This document shows, in pieces, positions 51,208-63,056 of a stretch of DNA of 64,000 nucleotides. The notes beneath the pieces are model-generated. The model had not been told where the DNA came from. It searched no databases and saw only the letters and a list, made by a program, of their open reading frames with translations. Source of the stretch: Macropodus opercularis. Taxonomy: Eukaryota > Chordata > Actinopteri > Anabantiformes > Osphronemidae. The stretch's first letter is position 1, and every line of letters starts with the position of its first letter. The DNA is taken from contig CM061097.1 of the NCBI GenBank assembly GCA_030770545.1, positions 2,852,501-2,916,500 of the forward strand. Direction: 5' to 3'. Both the position numbers and the translations under genes were made by a program.

Positions 51208-54200
51208 ATGAGTTTCACGGTAGATCACCACTTCTTCAGCCCGACCTTGTACCGCAAGGCTCGGCCAGCCTCCGTGTCCTCCAGCGGCTTTCACTCCCAG
51301 CGCCGCCGCCTCACCTACAGCCAGCCGTCCTCCCTGGACAGCTTGGAGACCTTCAATGGTGACATGACGCGAAGGACCGAGAAGGAGATTCTGCAGGCTC
51401 TGAACGACCGCTTCGCCGGTTACATTGACAAGGTGCGGAACCTTGAGATGCACAACCGCAACCTAGAGGCGGAGGCGGCAGCGCTCCGCCAGAGCCAGGC
51501 AGGACGCGCCTCGGTCGGGGAGCACTACGAGCGCGAACTGAGTGACCTGAGGGGAGTCCTGCAGCAGCTGACCGGAGAGAAGGCCCACGCGGCTCTGGAG
51601 CACGACCACCTGGAGGAAGACATCCAGCACCTGCGGGCGAGGCTGGAGGATGAGGCTCGCAACCGGGAAGAGCTGGAGGCTGCCGCTCGCGCCATGAAAA
51701 AATATGCCGAGGAATGCCGGCTAGCGCGACTGGACCTGGACAAGAAGCTTCGTGCCCTGGAGGAAGAAGCCGCCTTTTTGAAGAAGAACCACGAGGAGGA
51801 AGTGTCGGAGCTCCTGGCGCAGATCCAGGGCGCTCAGGTGAGCTTCGACATGCGGGACACCCTCAAGATGGACGTCACTAGCGCACTGCGAGAGATCCGT
51901 GCGCAGCTGGACAACCAAGCATCCAAGAGCGCGACGCACGCTGAGGAATGGTTCAAAGGTGAGTTGGGTCAAAAAGAGATTAAAGAAAAACTTTGAAAGA
52001 CTTTTAACAACAACTTTCCACTGCGCCTGACGCCTGATCTCTGTCCTCGGTGCTGAAGTCACATCCCTGGGATTCACACGATCTTTTAAACCGTTGCTTT
52101 TTCTTTAGCCTGTAGTAAAAATCTGACTTATAGGTTAGTGAGCAGTGCTCGCAGTATTTTGCTGCAGAGCATATTACGTCTGCACGGCCGGGTCACTTGT
52201 TGTCATGGTACGATCGATGTAACTGTAAAACGTTGCAGATTAACTTGTTTTTTAACCACACAAATAAAACAACGAATTATGTGATGACAGATAATTAGAA
52301 TAGGAAACGTGCAACGGCCAGGACATAATATCTAGTATGGATGCTGCGCCTCACTCTAAGTGCGTCTCTGCCGCAGAACGACAGTGTTGCTTAGGCCAAG
52401 CACTGCAGGCGTGAGGTGGCACAAAGAGAAGCGTTTATGCGTAATTACACTGTCCCTGTCCACAGTAGGTGTGTTCTTTCTTTCGCCCCATGTGCTCAGG
52501 GTGCGCCTCTGTTGTGCTGAACTCTCCAACACAAAAGCTGCTTCAAGGTCACTGTTCATAGCAGGCAGACAGAACAGATGCTGCTTTCACGACTGGAGTT
52601 CACAGAGCACATAGAAGTGTCCTGCACAGGTCTGAAACAAGGCAATGGCAGTAACTGAGACAATTAGTAGAAGAGCAGATGCACCACAGTGACTCTGATC
52701 TCTGTGATATCACAAACATTTTGTAGATTTTTTATGAGAACAGTGGTTCATGGTTCCCGTTGGACTATAGATAGAATCTTACATGCTGAGTTGATCCAAC
52801 AGAAAGGTGCTAACACAATGACCTTCCCTGTGTAGCGTCCAACTGACTGCAGCAGTAAGTCATTCGTGCTTGGAAGAAGGGGGGAGCTGAGTCAGACCAC
52901 TGACTGACAGATGGACTGTCAAGGATTCTTGGTCTCTGAGGCCCTCATACAGAGGACAGGTCAAATGTCTCAAGACAAAAATGTCAGTGTGGGAGAAAAA
53001 TATAGTAGATGCAGATCATTTTTTATCGTTTTGGGGATGTAAGGGACTCGAGGATGTGAAACAGAAAGATATACATCAGAAGTGAATTTAAAGTTTCAAA
53101 TGTTGCTTTGTCTGCATTTCCTACAGTGCGTATGGATTGCCTGTCTGAAGCTGCCAGGTCTAACCAGGATGCAATCCGTGGGTCCCAGGAAGAGATTGCA
53201 GAATACCGCCGTCAGCTCCAGAGCCGCACCATTGAGCTGGAGACCCTCCGAGGAACCAAAGAGTCACTGGAGAGGCAGCGTATGGAGAGTGAAGACAGAC
53301 ACTACGACGACCTAAAGTCACTGCAGGCAGGACAACAGCACAAACATCTCACTTATGCTCATTTAACGCACTTGTGTTTGCTTGCCATGGAGTTGATATT
53401 TGACCTGTGAGTTGCTGTGTTTTTGATTTGCAGGAGACCATCAATCAGCTGGACAACGAGCTGAAAACCACTAAATGGGAGATGGCCAGCCAGCTGAAAG
53501 ACTATCAGGACCTGCTGAATGTGAAGATGGCGCTAGATATTGAGATTGCTGCTTATAGGTTGGTTAGGGTTTAAAACCACACATGATTAGATTCTTTGGG
53601 TTCAGAAGTTTGTTAACTGTTAACTGCTTGTTTGCCTTTATCTTTAATACAGGAAGTTGTTGGAAGGGGAGGAGAAACGCTTTGTGTCAGGAGGTAGCCC
53701 ATACTCCTACCTGGAAGGCAGAATCTCTGCCCACTTGAAAATGAAAGGTGAAGAGATCTCTGATACTGTCATTGTGGAAGAACAGACAGATGAGACCCAG
53801 GTAACAGAAGTGACAGAAGAAGAGGACGAGGAAGAGGAGGAAAAGAAAGAAGAGGAAGAAGAGGAAACCAAGGAAGAGGAGGGAGAAGGTGAAGAAGAGG
53901 GAGATAAGGAAGAGGAGGCCGAGGCAGAAGAAGAGGACGAGAAGGAGGAAAAAGAGGAGGAAGGAGAAGAGAAGGATAAGGAAGAGGAGGCAGGTGAGGA
54001 CGAAGAGTCCAAATCTCCAGAAAAAGATGCATCCCCTCCTTCAAAATCCCCTCAGCCCAAATCTCCAACCGTCAAATCGCCAGAATCTAAATCTCCACCA
54101 AAATCACCAGAACCAAAATCACCAGCAGCCAAATCACCGATGCCAACATCACCTGCTAAGTCGCCTGCAGTCAAATCCCCTGCAGGAGACGAGTCAAAGT

Positions 54201-54868
54201 CCCCTGTGTCAAAATCCCCACCCAGCAAAACCCCTGAACCAAAGTCTCCAGAGAAGGAGAAGGCTGAGCCTGCTGCTGCCAAAGACACCCCTAAGGAGGA
54301 GAAAAAAGAAGAGAAGCCTCAGCCTGTCAAGGAGGAAAAGAAGGACAAAGAGCCACCTGTGAAGGAGGAGGAGAAGAAGACCGAGCCCAAGGATCAAGAG
54401 CCTAAGAGCACAGCAGAGAAGGCCGACAAGCCAGACACAAAGAAAGAGAGCAAAGCAGACGAAGCGCCAAAGAAGGATGACGCCACAAAACCTGCTGCAC
54501 CCAGCAAGCCTGCAGAGGAAAAACCTGCTCCCAAGCCTGAGCCTAAAGAAACAGCTCCTCCCGCGAAGGAGGAGAAGCCGGCTACTCCTAAACAAGAAAA
54601 GACCGAGCCTGAGGCAAAGCCTGCCTCGAAAGCAGAGCCTGCGAAGACAGAAGCCAAGAAGGAGGAGAAGAAGCCAGAAGAGAAACCTGCACCTAAAGCT
54701 GAGCCTGAAAAGACAGAGAGCAAGAAGGAGGAGAAGAAGCAAGAGGAGAAGAAGGAGGCTAGTAAAGAAGAGAGTAAGGCAGTGAAGGAAGAAGGAAAGA
54801 CAGAGAAAGCAGAGAAGTCTTCTGGTACCGAGGTGAAGGAGAGCAAGGAGGAGAAGCCCAAGAAGTGA
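51208..54868 (+). CDS. NEFH: Neurofilament heavy polypeptide (type IV intermediate filament)
   Basis: Axonal intermediate-filament subunit whose phosphorylated tail sidearms space neurofilaments. Four coding exons: 51208-51958, 53127-53326, 53434-53558, 53653-54868, giving 763 aa. Head domain ~1-57. The alpha-helical rod runs ~58-367 from EKEILQALNDRFAGYIDKVR to MALDIEIAAYRKLLEGEE. The linker then has DTVIVEEQTDETQVTE, which is close to mammalian NEFH. A Glu/Lys-rich stretch lies at ~414-478. Thirteen KSP motifs lie at ~479-558, and a Lys/Glu/Pro-rich tail ends KEEKPKK. Intron positions in the rod fit the type IV pattern. The intron after exon 2 begins GC, not GT (see findings). NEFM was considered, but the KSP tail, the TVIVEEQT linker and the convergent THOC5 neighbour favour NEFH. 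The tail is much shorter, with far fewer KSPs, than in mammals. Confidence 0.92.
53813..54000 (+). repeat. NEFH: Purine-rich (GAA/GAG)n coding low-complexity tract in NEFH
   Basis: Codes for an almost pure Glu/Lys run in the tail domain. On the opposite strand it produces spurious Ser- and Leu-rich open frames. Confidence 0.85.
54009..54254 (+). repeat. NEFH: KSP phosphorylation repeat array in NEFH exon 4
   Basis: Thirteen Lys-Ser-Pro motifs plus one TSP and one KTP, mostly spaced 4-8 residues apart. KSP serines are the proline-directed (CDK5/ERK) phosphorylation sites of neurofilament tails. Confidence 0.9.
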
Positions 54869-55755
54869 GGTAGAAATACCAAAGAACTGGGAGTGAGGGC
54901 AGAGCGTAGACACATAGCTGTTCAGACGGACACTTTAATGTCCACAACCAAGCAGGTCACGGTATGTAAGCAATAGTTTAGCAAATAATCCCCCTGCTCC
55001 CTAAGTATGGCCATTACACCCCACCACAGATGCTTCTGATGTATGACTGTAGCGAATGCAGACTGCTGTAAACTCCTTATCTGAATGTGACAACTGCCCT
55101 TAATAAATAACAAGTGCATTTAAACTGGATCCCGCTGATGGGAGCGCAGGGGCCTGCTGTTTCTACACAAGCCTTCAAGGGCAGAGATGTCAAAACAATG
55201 TCAAGCTAAAGATTGTGACAGATATTGAATATAAAAATGTATATTTACGGAGATACAAAAGTCTATATTATATCAACAGATAGCTGAAAAGAAAGACTTG
55301 AATTTTGCTTGTTGTGCACCTTAATTCAGCTTCCTCCTGACAGGTGAACTGAAAGGATTCACGCCTCTGGAATGTAACGCTAGGACAATGACTGTGCTAT
55401 GTATAAACCGCAGAGAATATGCAATATGAAAACAGAAAAATAAAGAACGAAACATCCAACACACCTTTTGTCTGTCTTTACGTGTTTACGCCTCAAAAAT
55501 TATCTTTTGTGCATTGATCTGAAGTGAAGAGGAGAAAAGGAGAAAGCTGCCATGAGGTGTGAGGCCAAAAGGTAATAAAGGAGTAGCGGCACCGCATTGC
55601 GGCTGAGGAGGAGGGAGGTGTACCCACCCACGGCAGCCTCCGCACCCTTCATCACGACCCACAGACCATGATCATGTATAAATCAGGAGCAGGGCAGCTT
55701 CCCTACACTGAATTCTGTATTGTCTTATTTCCCAACTGTGTCTCGGTGCAATAAA
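54869..55755 (+). other. NEFH: NEFH 3' UTR with several candidate polyadenylation signals
   Basis: AATAAA occurs at 55102-55107, 55439-55444 and 55750-55755. The second lies in an A-rich context with a T/G-rich sequence after it and gives a ~0.6 kb UTR. Confidence 0.45.
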
Positions 55756-56748
55756 AGTTCACACTGCAGCGGTTGATTTATAAGCCTCTAATTCCTCCCA
55801 CACTCGGCTCAGTCATTCATAATTACCATAACTGCTGTGTGGTAGGTCAGCTGGTAAAACTCAAATGAATAATTCTACTCATGAATAGGTGTGTAGTACG
55901 TGTAGTGTTTCACAGAAAGTGGGAAGCTAAAACTTAATACCCTACAAAACCCACTAAAAACAATTCATCTGTCAAAAGATAAATAAATCATCATCCAGAT
56001 GGATACTATTAGAATAAGCAACATAAAAATACGTTATATATAGTTTACTCAGTATTTGAGCACCATTTGAATAATTGTTTTAAATGAAATTCTACCACAT
56101 GTGTAATGAAGCCATATTAATCGTGACTATCAGTTCAAACTAAACTGTGGAGGCAGCGAACAGCCTTTATTATGAGGCAGATTCCGATTGAATGCTTCAG
56201 TGTAAGTTGTGGAAAATAACATAAGATTATATTCTTGTTACTGGCAGAAAATCCAGGCATTTGACAAAAGATTACTGCTCATAGGGTTGTCTTGAAGGCA
56301 GGTCTTACTGCTAATAATCCATCTTGATTCATAAGTCACTGCACATGAGCTTACATCTTGCCTTTTGCTACAAATACTGCAGACTACAACTAGCATATCA
56401 CTAAAAAAAAGAGCAAAGCTTCAAGGTGCACAATCAGCCTGCCGTGGTTCCATTACAACAGCCAAGACAATAAGCGAAAGGTCAAATGCTAATAACACTA
56501 CACCAAATATCATATTCCACGGACACGATTCTCTGTGGAAATGACTCAGCTCAGTCCAGCACTGAACCACAATGGCATAATAATCAGCTAATGCAGACGA
56601 TGCCTATAAATAGAGCAGCACAGAGAGGTGAGAGTAAGGAGGGAGACAGAGGGATGAAACAGGTAGAGCTGGAGTAAACAACAAAGCCTGGACGCAACAG
56701 AGCTTAAAGAGACCAGAGACACATTCATTCATGAAAATAACACATTCT
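55756..56748. other. NEFH-THOC5 convergent intergenic region
   Basis: AT-rich sequence between the two converging 3' ends. No gene or recognisable mobile element was seen. Confidence 0.6.
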
Positions 56749-56754
56749 TTTATT
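56749..56754 (-). terminator. THOC5: THOC5 polyadenylation signal
   Basis: TTTATT on plus (AATAAA on the transcript) about 105 bp after the THOC5 stop codon. Confidence 0.65.
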
Positions 56755-56856
56755 GTCTGGTATAAAGACTTTTAAAAGGGCTTGTTTTGTTTGTCGAAGT
56801 GTCACAAAGACTTGTGGGAGTTACAGTATAACAAAAAGTAGAATTTTTACACAGTT

Positions 56857-59800
56857 TCAACGATGACTGAAGAAGCCCTGAGGATGGTTGTACTTAAAGG
56901 GCTTCAGACGGTTTGGACCCCTGAAATTCAGAGAGAGACCTGTTAGCAGGAAGCCTAGCCAGTGCCTATGACTAAACGTGGATAAAAACCTGTAGTCCTT
57001 CCTATAAGAGTGTACCTGACGGTGCGCAGACACATCTTTTCACGGGGAAACTCTCGCGGCCCTTCCACACTGTCATCTTGTCCTTCAGTTTCCAAATACA
57101 CATCCAGGCACACGCACAGGCGTGAGATCTGATTTGTGAGGAGCTGGTGTCCTGGACGTGGCCCCTGGAGTTCAGTTTTGAACACATTGACCTCACTCTC
57201 CATGGCCTAAAGAAAGACAAGACAAAGCGGAGCAAATCATGCGTACTGTTGAAACTATACAATCCCAGCTCAAAAGGGTTTGGAAACAGAACTGATGTTT
57301 TTATGTCAAGCATTGTATGTATATTTTACATAGCAGAAATTTCTGGGGCATAAATGGCAAGTATTTGAACATTCATACCCGAAGGTTGTCATCAGTGCGA
57401 CCAGTGCGCTCTCCCTTCCAACTGAGCGAGAGGGAGAAGAGAGGAGAGATCTCTGGGTAACGAGGACTCAGTACCACCGCCGCCTGGAGACGAGCTGAGA
57501 GAAACGGGCATCTTCAGAAAACCAAACTTAAAGCAACAATCATCATTAGCTAGTTTTGTTTCAAGTGAATTTACCAGTGCCTCTTTCAACCACAGCCATA
57601 AAGTACAGATCAGTTTCCTTTGCCAGCCCAGCACTAGTCACATGACTAGTATATGGCATTTCCTTGAAAAGAAAAGGAATGAAGTGAGAAAATTGCAGCC
57701 TCTCATTTGAATGAATCCTGAAATGCATATGATTTTAAATCTGTAAATGCATGTTTGTTTACCATGTACTCCTGGTAAGCGATAGTGGTCCAGCGGGATA
57801 AACGGGAGATGATCTTCGCAGGGAAGAGGTGCTGACTCTCAGTGGAGACTGGGATTATGCTGTGCTCTGAAGACAGAAGCATAACATTCTGTGTAACAAT
57901 CAGTATATTAAGAGTTGGAGTAACTGCAAACATTTCAAATATATATGTACCTAAAGAAGCAAACTGTTTATGTAAAGATAACCGGGACTGGACCCGACCC
58001 CTGAGCAGCTTCATGGTGTTCTCCATGTGGCTGGCACTGAGAGAACTCCCCACACGCACACCCTGGAACAATGTGAAGACAATCCTATCATATATTGCTG
58101 CAATACAACCAAACTGTGCCATAAACAGAACACTCGATTTCAACACCTACCTCTGAAACATCACTGGGAAAATGTAGTCCTCCAAGATTCTGAACCCACA
58201 TGTATGGATAGCCCAGTTCCTCCACATAATCTGCAAAGGTAACAATACTAAAAAAAAGAGATGATGGGTTAATTCTGCTAAGATCTTTATACATTTAATG
58301 ATATAATTCACTAAATATATATTTTAAAATAATTTCACATACTCACCCAACTTTATCAAACTGATAGCGATTAGCTGGATTGGGTGTTTCCCGTCCGTGG
58401 TCATTGGTGTAGAGACAACTGAGCAAGGTGTCTGCTTTGAGCAGGTCCCTGCAAAAGAAGAGTCCATCAGACTTTCTTTTCCATGTCACAGTGAGAGACA
58501 AACGCCAAAGTTCAAAAACATCAGCGCGAAGACAAACCCAGCACTGATGGCCGCGTTGAGGTCTGTGGAGGTGGAGACCTTTGTTTTGACCGTCATAATG
58601 TTCAGATTCATCAGGTAGAAGAAGTACAGATGAAGGGTGCTGCCATCTGTGGAAAGAAAGTGGACATCACATGGTGATGAACTGATGTATTACTTATTTA
58701 TTCAGTACTATTTAAATGCCCCTCTTTTCATTGTTCTTCCCAAGGGAAATACCCCAGTGTTCACTTTACACTACTGCAAACCACAAAAAACAAAAGGGTG
58801 TGGTCACGACAGTAAGTAGAAGCACCCTGCGGATACATACTATGTCGATGGTCATCTTTCACGCTCCACTCACTGCAGTCAGAGTGAACCCAGTGACACA
58901 CTGTCCCTCACGGATACTTACATGGCTCATGTTTTGCCCTTACTGCAGTAAATTGGCTGCTGCAGCTGGCAGCAGTGAAGATGGGGTAATAAAAATAAAA
59001 GCAGAAATATGAGAAAGACTGGTGATAAGGAAATATGCTTATGCATGTTGCAGCTGCTGCAGACCTACGATGCTGCAAGCATTACCTCGTACCCTCCCCT
59101 CGCCGTTAGGTAGAGTTACGTCTGCAATGCAGATCCCACTATAATCTGTCACTATTCCTTTTGTCACCAGCAGAGGAAACACAAGGGTCAAGTGGTGTCA
59201 TGCCGTTAAAGCAGAGTGGGTCACACTTAAATTAATTGACATACAATCTAGTAGTTACTGTACATGGTCACACTTAAGGGAATATAATACAGATGAATTG
59301 TAAATAGTTTTGCTTCAACAAACTAGCATTTGGGAAATGTTTGTACATGGATAAATGAATGAAGCACAACATATTTTACCTTTGCATGTGAGGTCTAAGC
59401 AAAGAGACAGAGGATGCCTTTTCAGCATTTCTCTTCTTTTATCATCCAGCTGGCCCCCTGTTGTTGGCCTTCTCCGCTTCTGTCAAATAGATACATGCTT
59501 AATTCAGTTAAACTGATAAAATGTGGATCTACTTCATATAAAGGGAGGGCAGACGGAAGACAGCCTGAGATGGGCTCGTTTTACAGGGACCTAGGCAGTC
59601 TTGTAAATGATTTTTAAGTATTCTTCTGATAGCACTCAACCGGATGCAGAAGGGGACTGATAGCTCATTCTCCAATATCTGCAGGACAACAATGTAAGAC
59701 AGCAACTGCTTTGTGTACAATTTGTGTGTCCGGTGCTGAGATTGGCATTAAAAAAACTGCTGAAACCATTGACCAAAGGTGTGTTTTGGAGTAAAGCCAG

Positions 59801-62285
59801 GCCTTAGACTCACCGTTTTCTCTTGCTCCTCCTCTGCATCTGAATCACTTTCATCATCTGGATAAGTTAGAACAAATGAGTTTAGGTTTCTTTTCTTGTA
59901 AATGCATCTCTAAACACAAACAAGAGCCCAAGGGCCTGTGCAGAAAATGAAATGGGAATGTTTGTACCCTGGGAATCTTCTGGGGGTTTGGAAAGGGCCT
60001 TGGCCTCATCCACATCACCACTAATTGATACAGTCAGGTTCTTGTCTGAAATGGAAACAGAGTTAAAACACTCATCAACGCTCCCATCAAGACAGTGACT
60101 TTTGTCATGAAAGAAAGGAATTTTCTCACGATCACTTACCACATGCCTGCCCATAAGCGTTGGCTTGAACAAACAACACATACAGAGGAGGAGGAAGATG
60201 GCGGGCAACCTCTGTCTGTTTCTGAGTCTGTTCAAAAGGCATTGACAGGTACTCCTGCACTGGGAGGGAGGCCTGTGAAAGGAGACAGGACCAATGTTGA
60301 AATCATTCATACTTATATTGTGACAACTGGTGCAGTGTAATTTCACAAGAAACAAGCTTCAAAAGAGTAAAAAACATTCAAAGTATACACACATTATCTT
60401 TGGAAAACTGTCGTACCTGCATGATGTTATTCAGTCCTGGCTGTAAGCTCCTCAGATGTTCCTTCTTCACCTCAATGCTCTTCTGGATCTTCTCCTTTGT
60501 AGCCAGAGATTCCTTGTATTTCTCTGCCAACCTGTATGCAAACACAAAGTCACAACATTTTAACAGCTGCTTTGTGGTCTGGTGTTTGACTCCACCACGC
60601 TACAAATATACACTATACTCTGTGCAGGTTTGCTGACCTCTTCCTCTGCTCAAGCTCCCAGTCCAGTCGTGCCAGTGTGAGTTGATGAGGATCATTTTTC
60701 GTGAGCTGGGGTCTAGAAATCTCTTGCGGTGCCTCCTGGTAAAACTCTTCTTCCGGCACCAAATCGATTTCCTCGTGCTTAGACCTGTCACAGGAAATAA
60801 AAAGAATTCAATCAAAGTACATTTTAAAATCTGAACGTAAACTGCATTCCATAATTCTTAAGTCAAACAAGTCAATGTGTTGACCTGATCTATTGTAGCA
60901 CACAGAAGACACTGAAGAAATATTTATACTAACTTGAATTCCAAACACTTGCTGATCTCTTTCTGAAGGTGCATAACTTCATAGAGCAAGTTCTGTAACT
61001 GAAGGTGCAGTACATCTACCTTCTGTTTGGCCTAAGTAGAGAAAACAGACATATGTTATTAATCATATGCACTATCCAGGTACCCTGGATAAACACTAAA
61101 TAAACCATTTAGTCAAAAATCTAAAACAGGACTCAACTAAAATAAGGATCAATAAGCAGAACTGGCTTCTGAAACAACCCCATAGGGTGTATAAACTGTC
61201 TCTGACAGTGGCAGCTACTGCGGTAAGGTATTATGAGTAGAAACAAGTATTCTGCTTTCATTCCCCTGGTCAGCACAAAAGGCAGCTAAGGCAGCACTTT
61301 CTCAGCAAATGAGTAGTAGAGTATACATAGCCTAAGCTTTTGTATTCTTAAACATAAGAGTTGTTCAATTTGCTGTTCAGGAGTTGTTTGGGGGGGGGGG
61401 GGGGGGGGGGGTTTACCTCATGTGTTTGGTCTCTGCCTCTCTTTAGACGCATGTGTGCCAGGCGATTGAGTTTCTTCAAATTCATAAAGTGGATGCAGCT
61501 CTGCATTCGCTTCTGCTCAATCTCAGGACACTGCAAATAGATGGAAGAAGTCAAACTTTATTACAAAGGTGAAGACACTATCAACTATGTCTAGGATGTT
61601 GTGAAGTATTAGATGTACCTGTTGCTACAGTAACAAAGCTGGACAGCATCATTATGGGTTTACTTTGACTTCATTAATACTGACAACAAGTGAGCTCACA
61701 ATGAAATCTAGTCAAAATAGTCTGATGGAGTATATTAAAATGATCTCTACCCCTTCCTTGGCTCCATTGGCTTTAAGTTCCTGTATTTCACTCATGAGTG
61801 TGGCCAAACTCTCACAGCACTCTTTGTACTGCAGGTAGTCTTGCTCAGGGTCCTTTCCATCCAGCTCCACCTCCTCACTGTACACACGCAAGTCCTAGAA
61901 AAAAGAATGACATCAAGTACAATTACTACATTATACATTGTTTAAGTAGTAAATGGTTATTTGGCTGGTAAACATATAATACATGAACGAGTAACCAACG
62001 TAGGAGCTGCTCGTGTTGTGAATTTATTATGAAGGCGTGTTTCACTGACAAAAGGACCATCGGCCCAATTACAAAACATTTATCTCTGTGCAGACTCCGA
62101 GACTGGCCCGAAAGGTGGGGAAGCACTTTGCGCACTGCTGACCCTGTTGCCCCCCATCTGCTCCCTCCCCGCAGGTTTGCTAACGCTACCTGCTGATCCC
62201 CTTCTCCGCGACCTCGCTTTATCTCTGGGGTTCCTCCTTCACTGCGGAGAACCTTGGACTTTCGCTTCTTCAGGTCCGACGACAT
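56857..62285 (-). CDS. THOC5: THO complex subunit 5 (TREX mRNA export complex)
   Basis: Coiled-coil subunit of the nuclear THO/TREX complex that couples transcription to mRNA export. It binds the NXF1 adaptor region and is a target of receptor tyrosine kinase signalling. Nineteen coding exons, 5' to 3': 62285-62190, 61894-61751, 61530-61417, 61031-60934, 60784-60638, 60531-60417, 60272-60140, 60045-59968, 59857-59814, 59479-59380, 58646-58538, 58448-58347, 58247-58151, 58062-57951, 57866-57763, 57662-57575, 57494-57379, 57206-57016, 56920-56857. They sum to 683 aa, the human length. Landmarks: basic N-terminal NLS-like KKRKSK; IHFMNLKKLNRLAHMRLKRG; coiled coil around KQKVDVLHLQLQNLLYEVMH; PPPLYVLFVQANAYGQACDK; acidic DDESDSDAEEEQE; FFYLMNLNIMTVK; PNPANRYQFDKVG; SASHMENTMKLL; QLLTNQISRLCVCLDVYLET; and the C-terminal YNHPQGFFSHR. 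The coding start is preceded by an acceptor-like TAG, so a noncoding first exon is likely. Confidence 0.97.
61390..61411. repeat. THOC5: G22/C22 homopolymer next to a THOC5 splice donor
   Basis: Twenty-two consecutive G on plus. On the THOC5 transcript the donor of the exon ending at 61417 reads GTAAA and is followed directly by 22 C. Homopolymers of this length are prone to sequencing and assembly error. Confidence 0.85.
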
Positions 62286-62291
62286 TGTTCA

Positions 62292-62552
62292 CTATTAAAA
62301 AGGAGACAGAAACACATACTAAACAAAACAACAACAATGAATCATAAACATCAGCGATAGTCTTTAATAACCATTAATAACAAAGTGTGTGTATTTTCCC
62401 AGCTAACTAGCTAAGCGCTAACGTTAGCGCTTTTGCAGCTAACTGATAGCAAAACCTTGCTAGCTCGATGGTTATTTAGCTTGTCGGTTCATAGAGTTAC
62501 TGCACTGTTGGTACATGAGTGTTTGTTGAGATATCCTTAGGTATAATCTTAC
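62292..62552 (-). other. THOC5: Probable THOC5 5' UTR intron
   Basis: On the transcript strand a donor GTAAGA begins at 62552 and an acceptor TAG ends at 62292, six bases before the ATG. The noncoding first exon would start somewhere around 62580-62700. This is supported by splice signals only. Confidence 0.5.
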
Positions 62553-62914
62553 CTCAATGAAGCAAATGTTCGTCTGAAGTCGGTAAATCGCGAGTACACG
62601 CGTACGTACACAAACCAGACTTTGTTCTACCGCAAAGCGCCGGAGAAGGAAGGACGGAAGCCCAGCTGCGCCAAAACACACAGACCGGGAACCCGAAGCA
62701 GGCTGGGCCCACAACAGGTAAATGGGTTTATTACCTTATTATTAATTATAGAAAAATAATGTATTTATGTACATGGAGACAACAGACAAATGCAGCTGTA
62801 ACAAAACAGTTTTCCTCATGTTGCATATAGCCTCTATAAATTACTCAGTAAAAGATTTGTTTACATACTTAGATTTCAAGCAGCGAGCAAGTAGTTGACC
62901 ACATACATTCAAAA

Positions 62915-62920
62915 TTTATT
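62915..62920 (-). terminator. TFIP11: TFIP11 polyadenylation signal
   Basis: TTTATT on plus (AATAAA on the transcript) about 140 bp after the TFIP11 stop codon and only ~200-300 bp upstream of the probable THOC5 start. Confidence 0.65.
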
Positions 62921-63056
62921 CACAGGTCTGCTTTTTATCAACTTTACAATCACACATCTGATAAAGAATCAATGCAGTGAAGTACATAAAAAGCAAATAT
63001 GTGCTCGCTTGTTTTGTCTTTTTACATTTCAGACTAAGGAATCAGTCAACATATCC

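Noticed and set aside
51208..54868. Assignment as NEFM instead of NEFH
   Set aside because: The KSP-dense tail, the TVIVEEQT linker and the THOC5 neighbour in convergent orientation fit NEFH better. NEFM is normally next to NEFL.
54209..54915. Antisense open frames of 173 and 234 codons, Leu- or Ser-rich
   Set aside because: They are shadows of the purine-rich NEFH tail on the coding strand and have no independent signals.
59041..59165. Possible extra THOC5 exon between 58646 and 59380
   Set aside because: A donor- and acceptor-like pair can be found, but the flanking exons already join in phase to an alignment without gaps.
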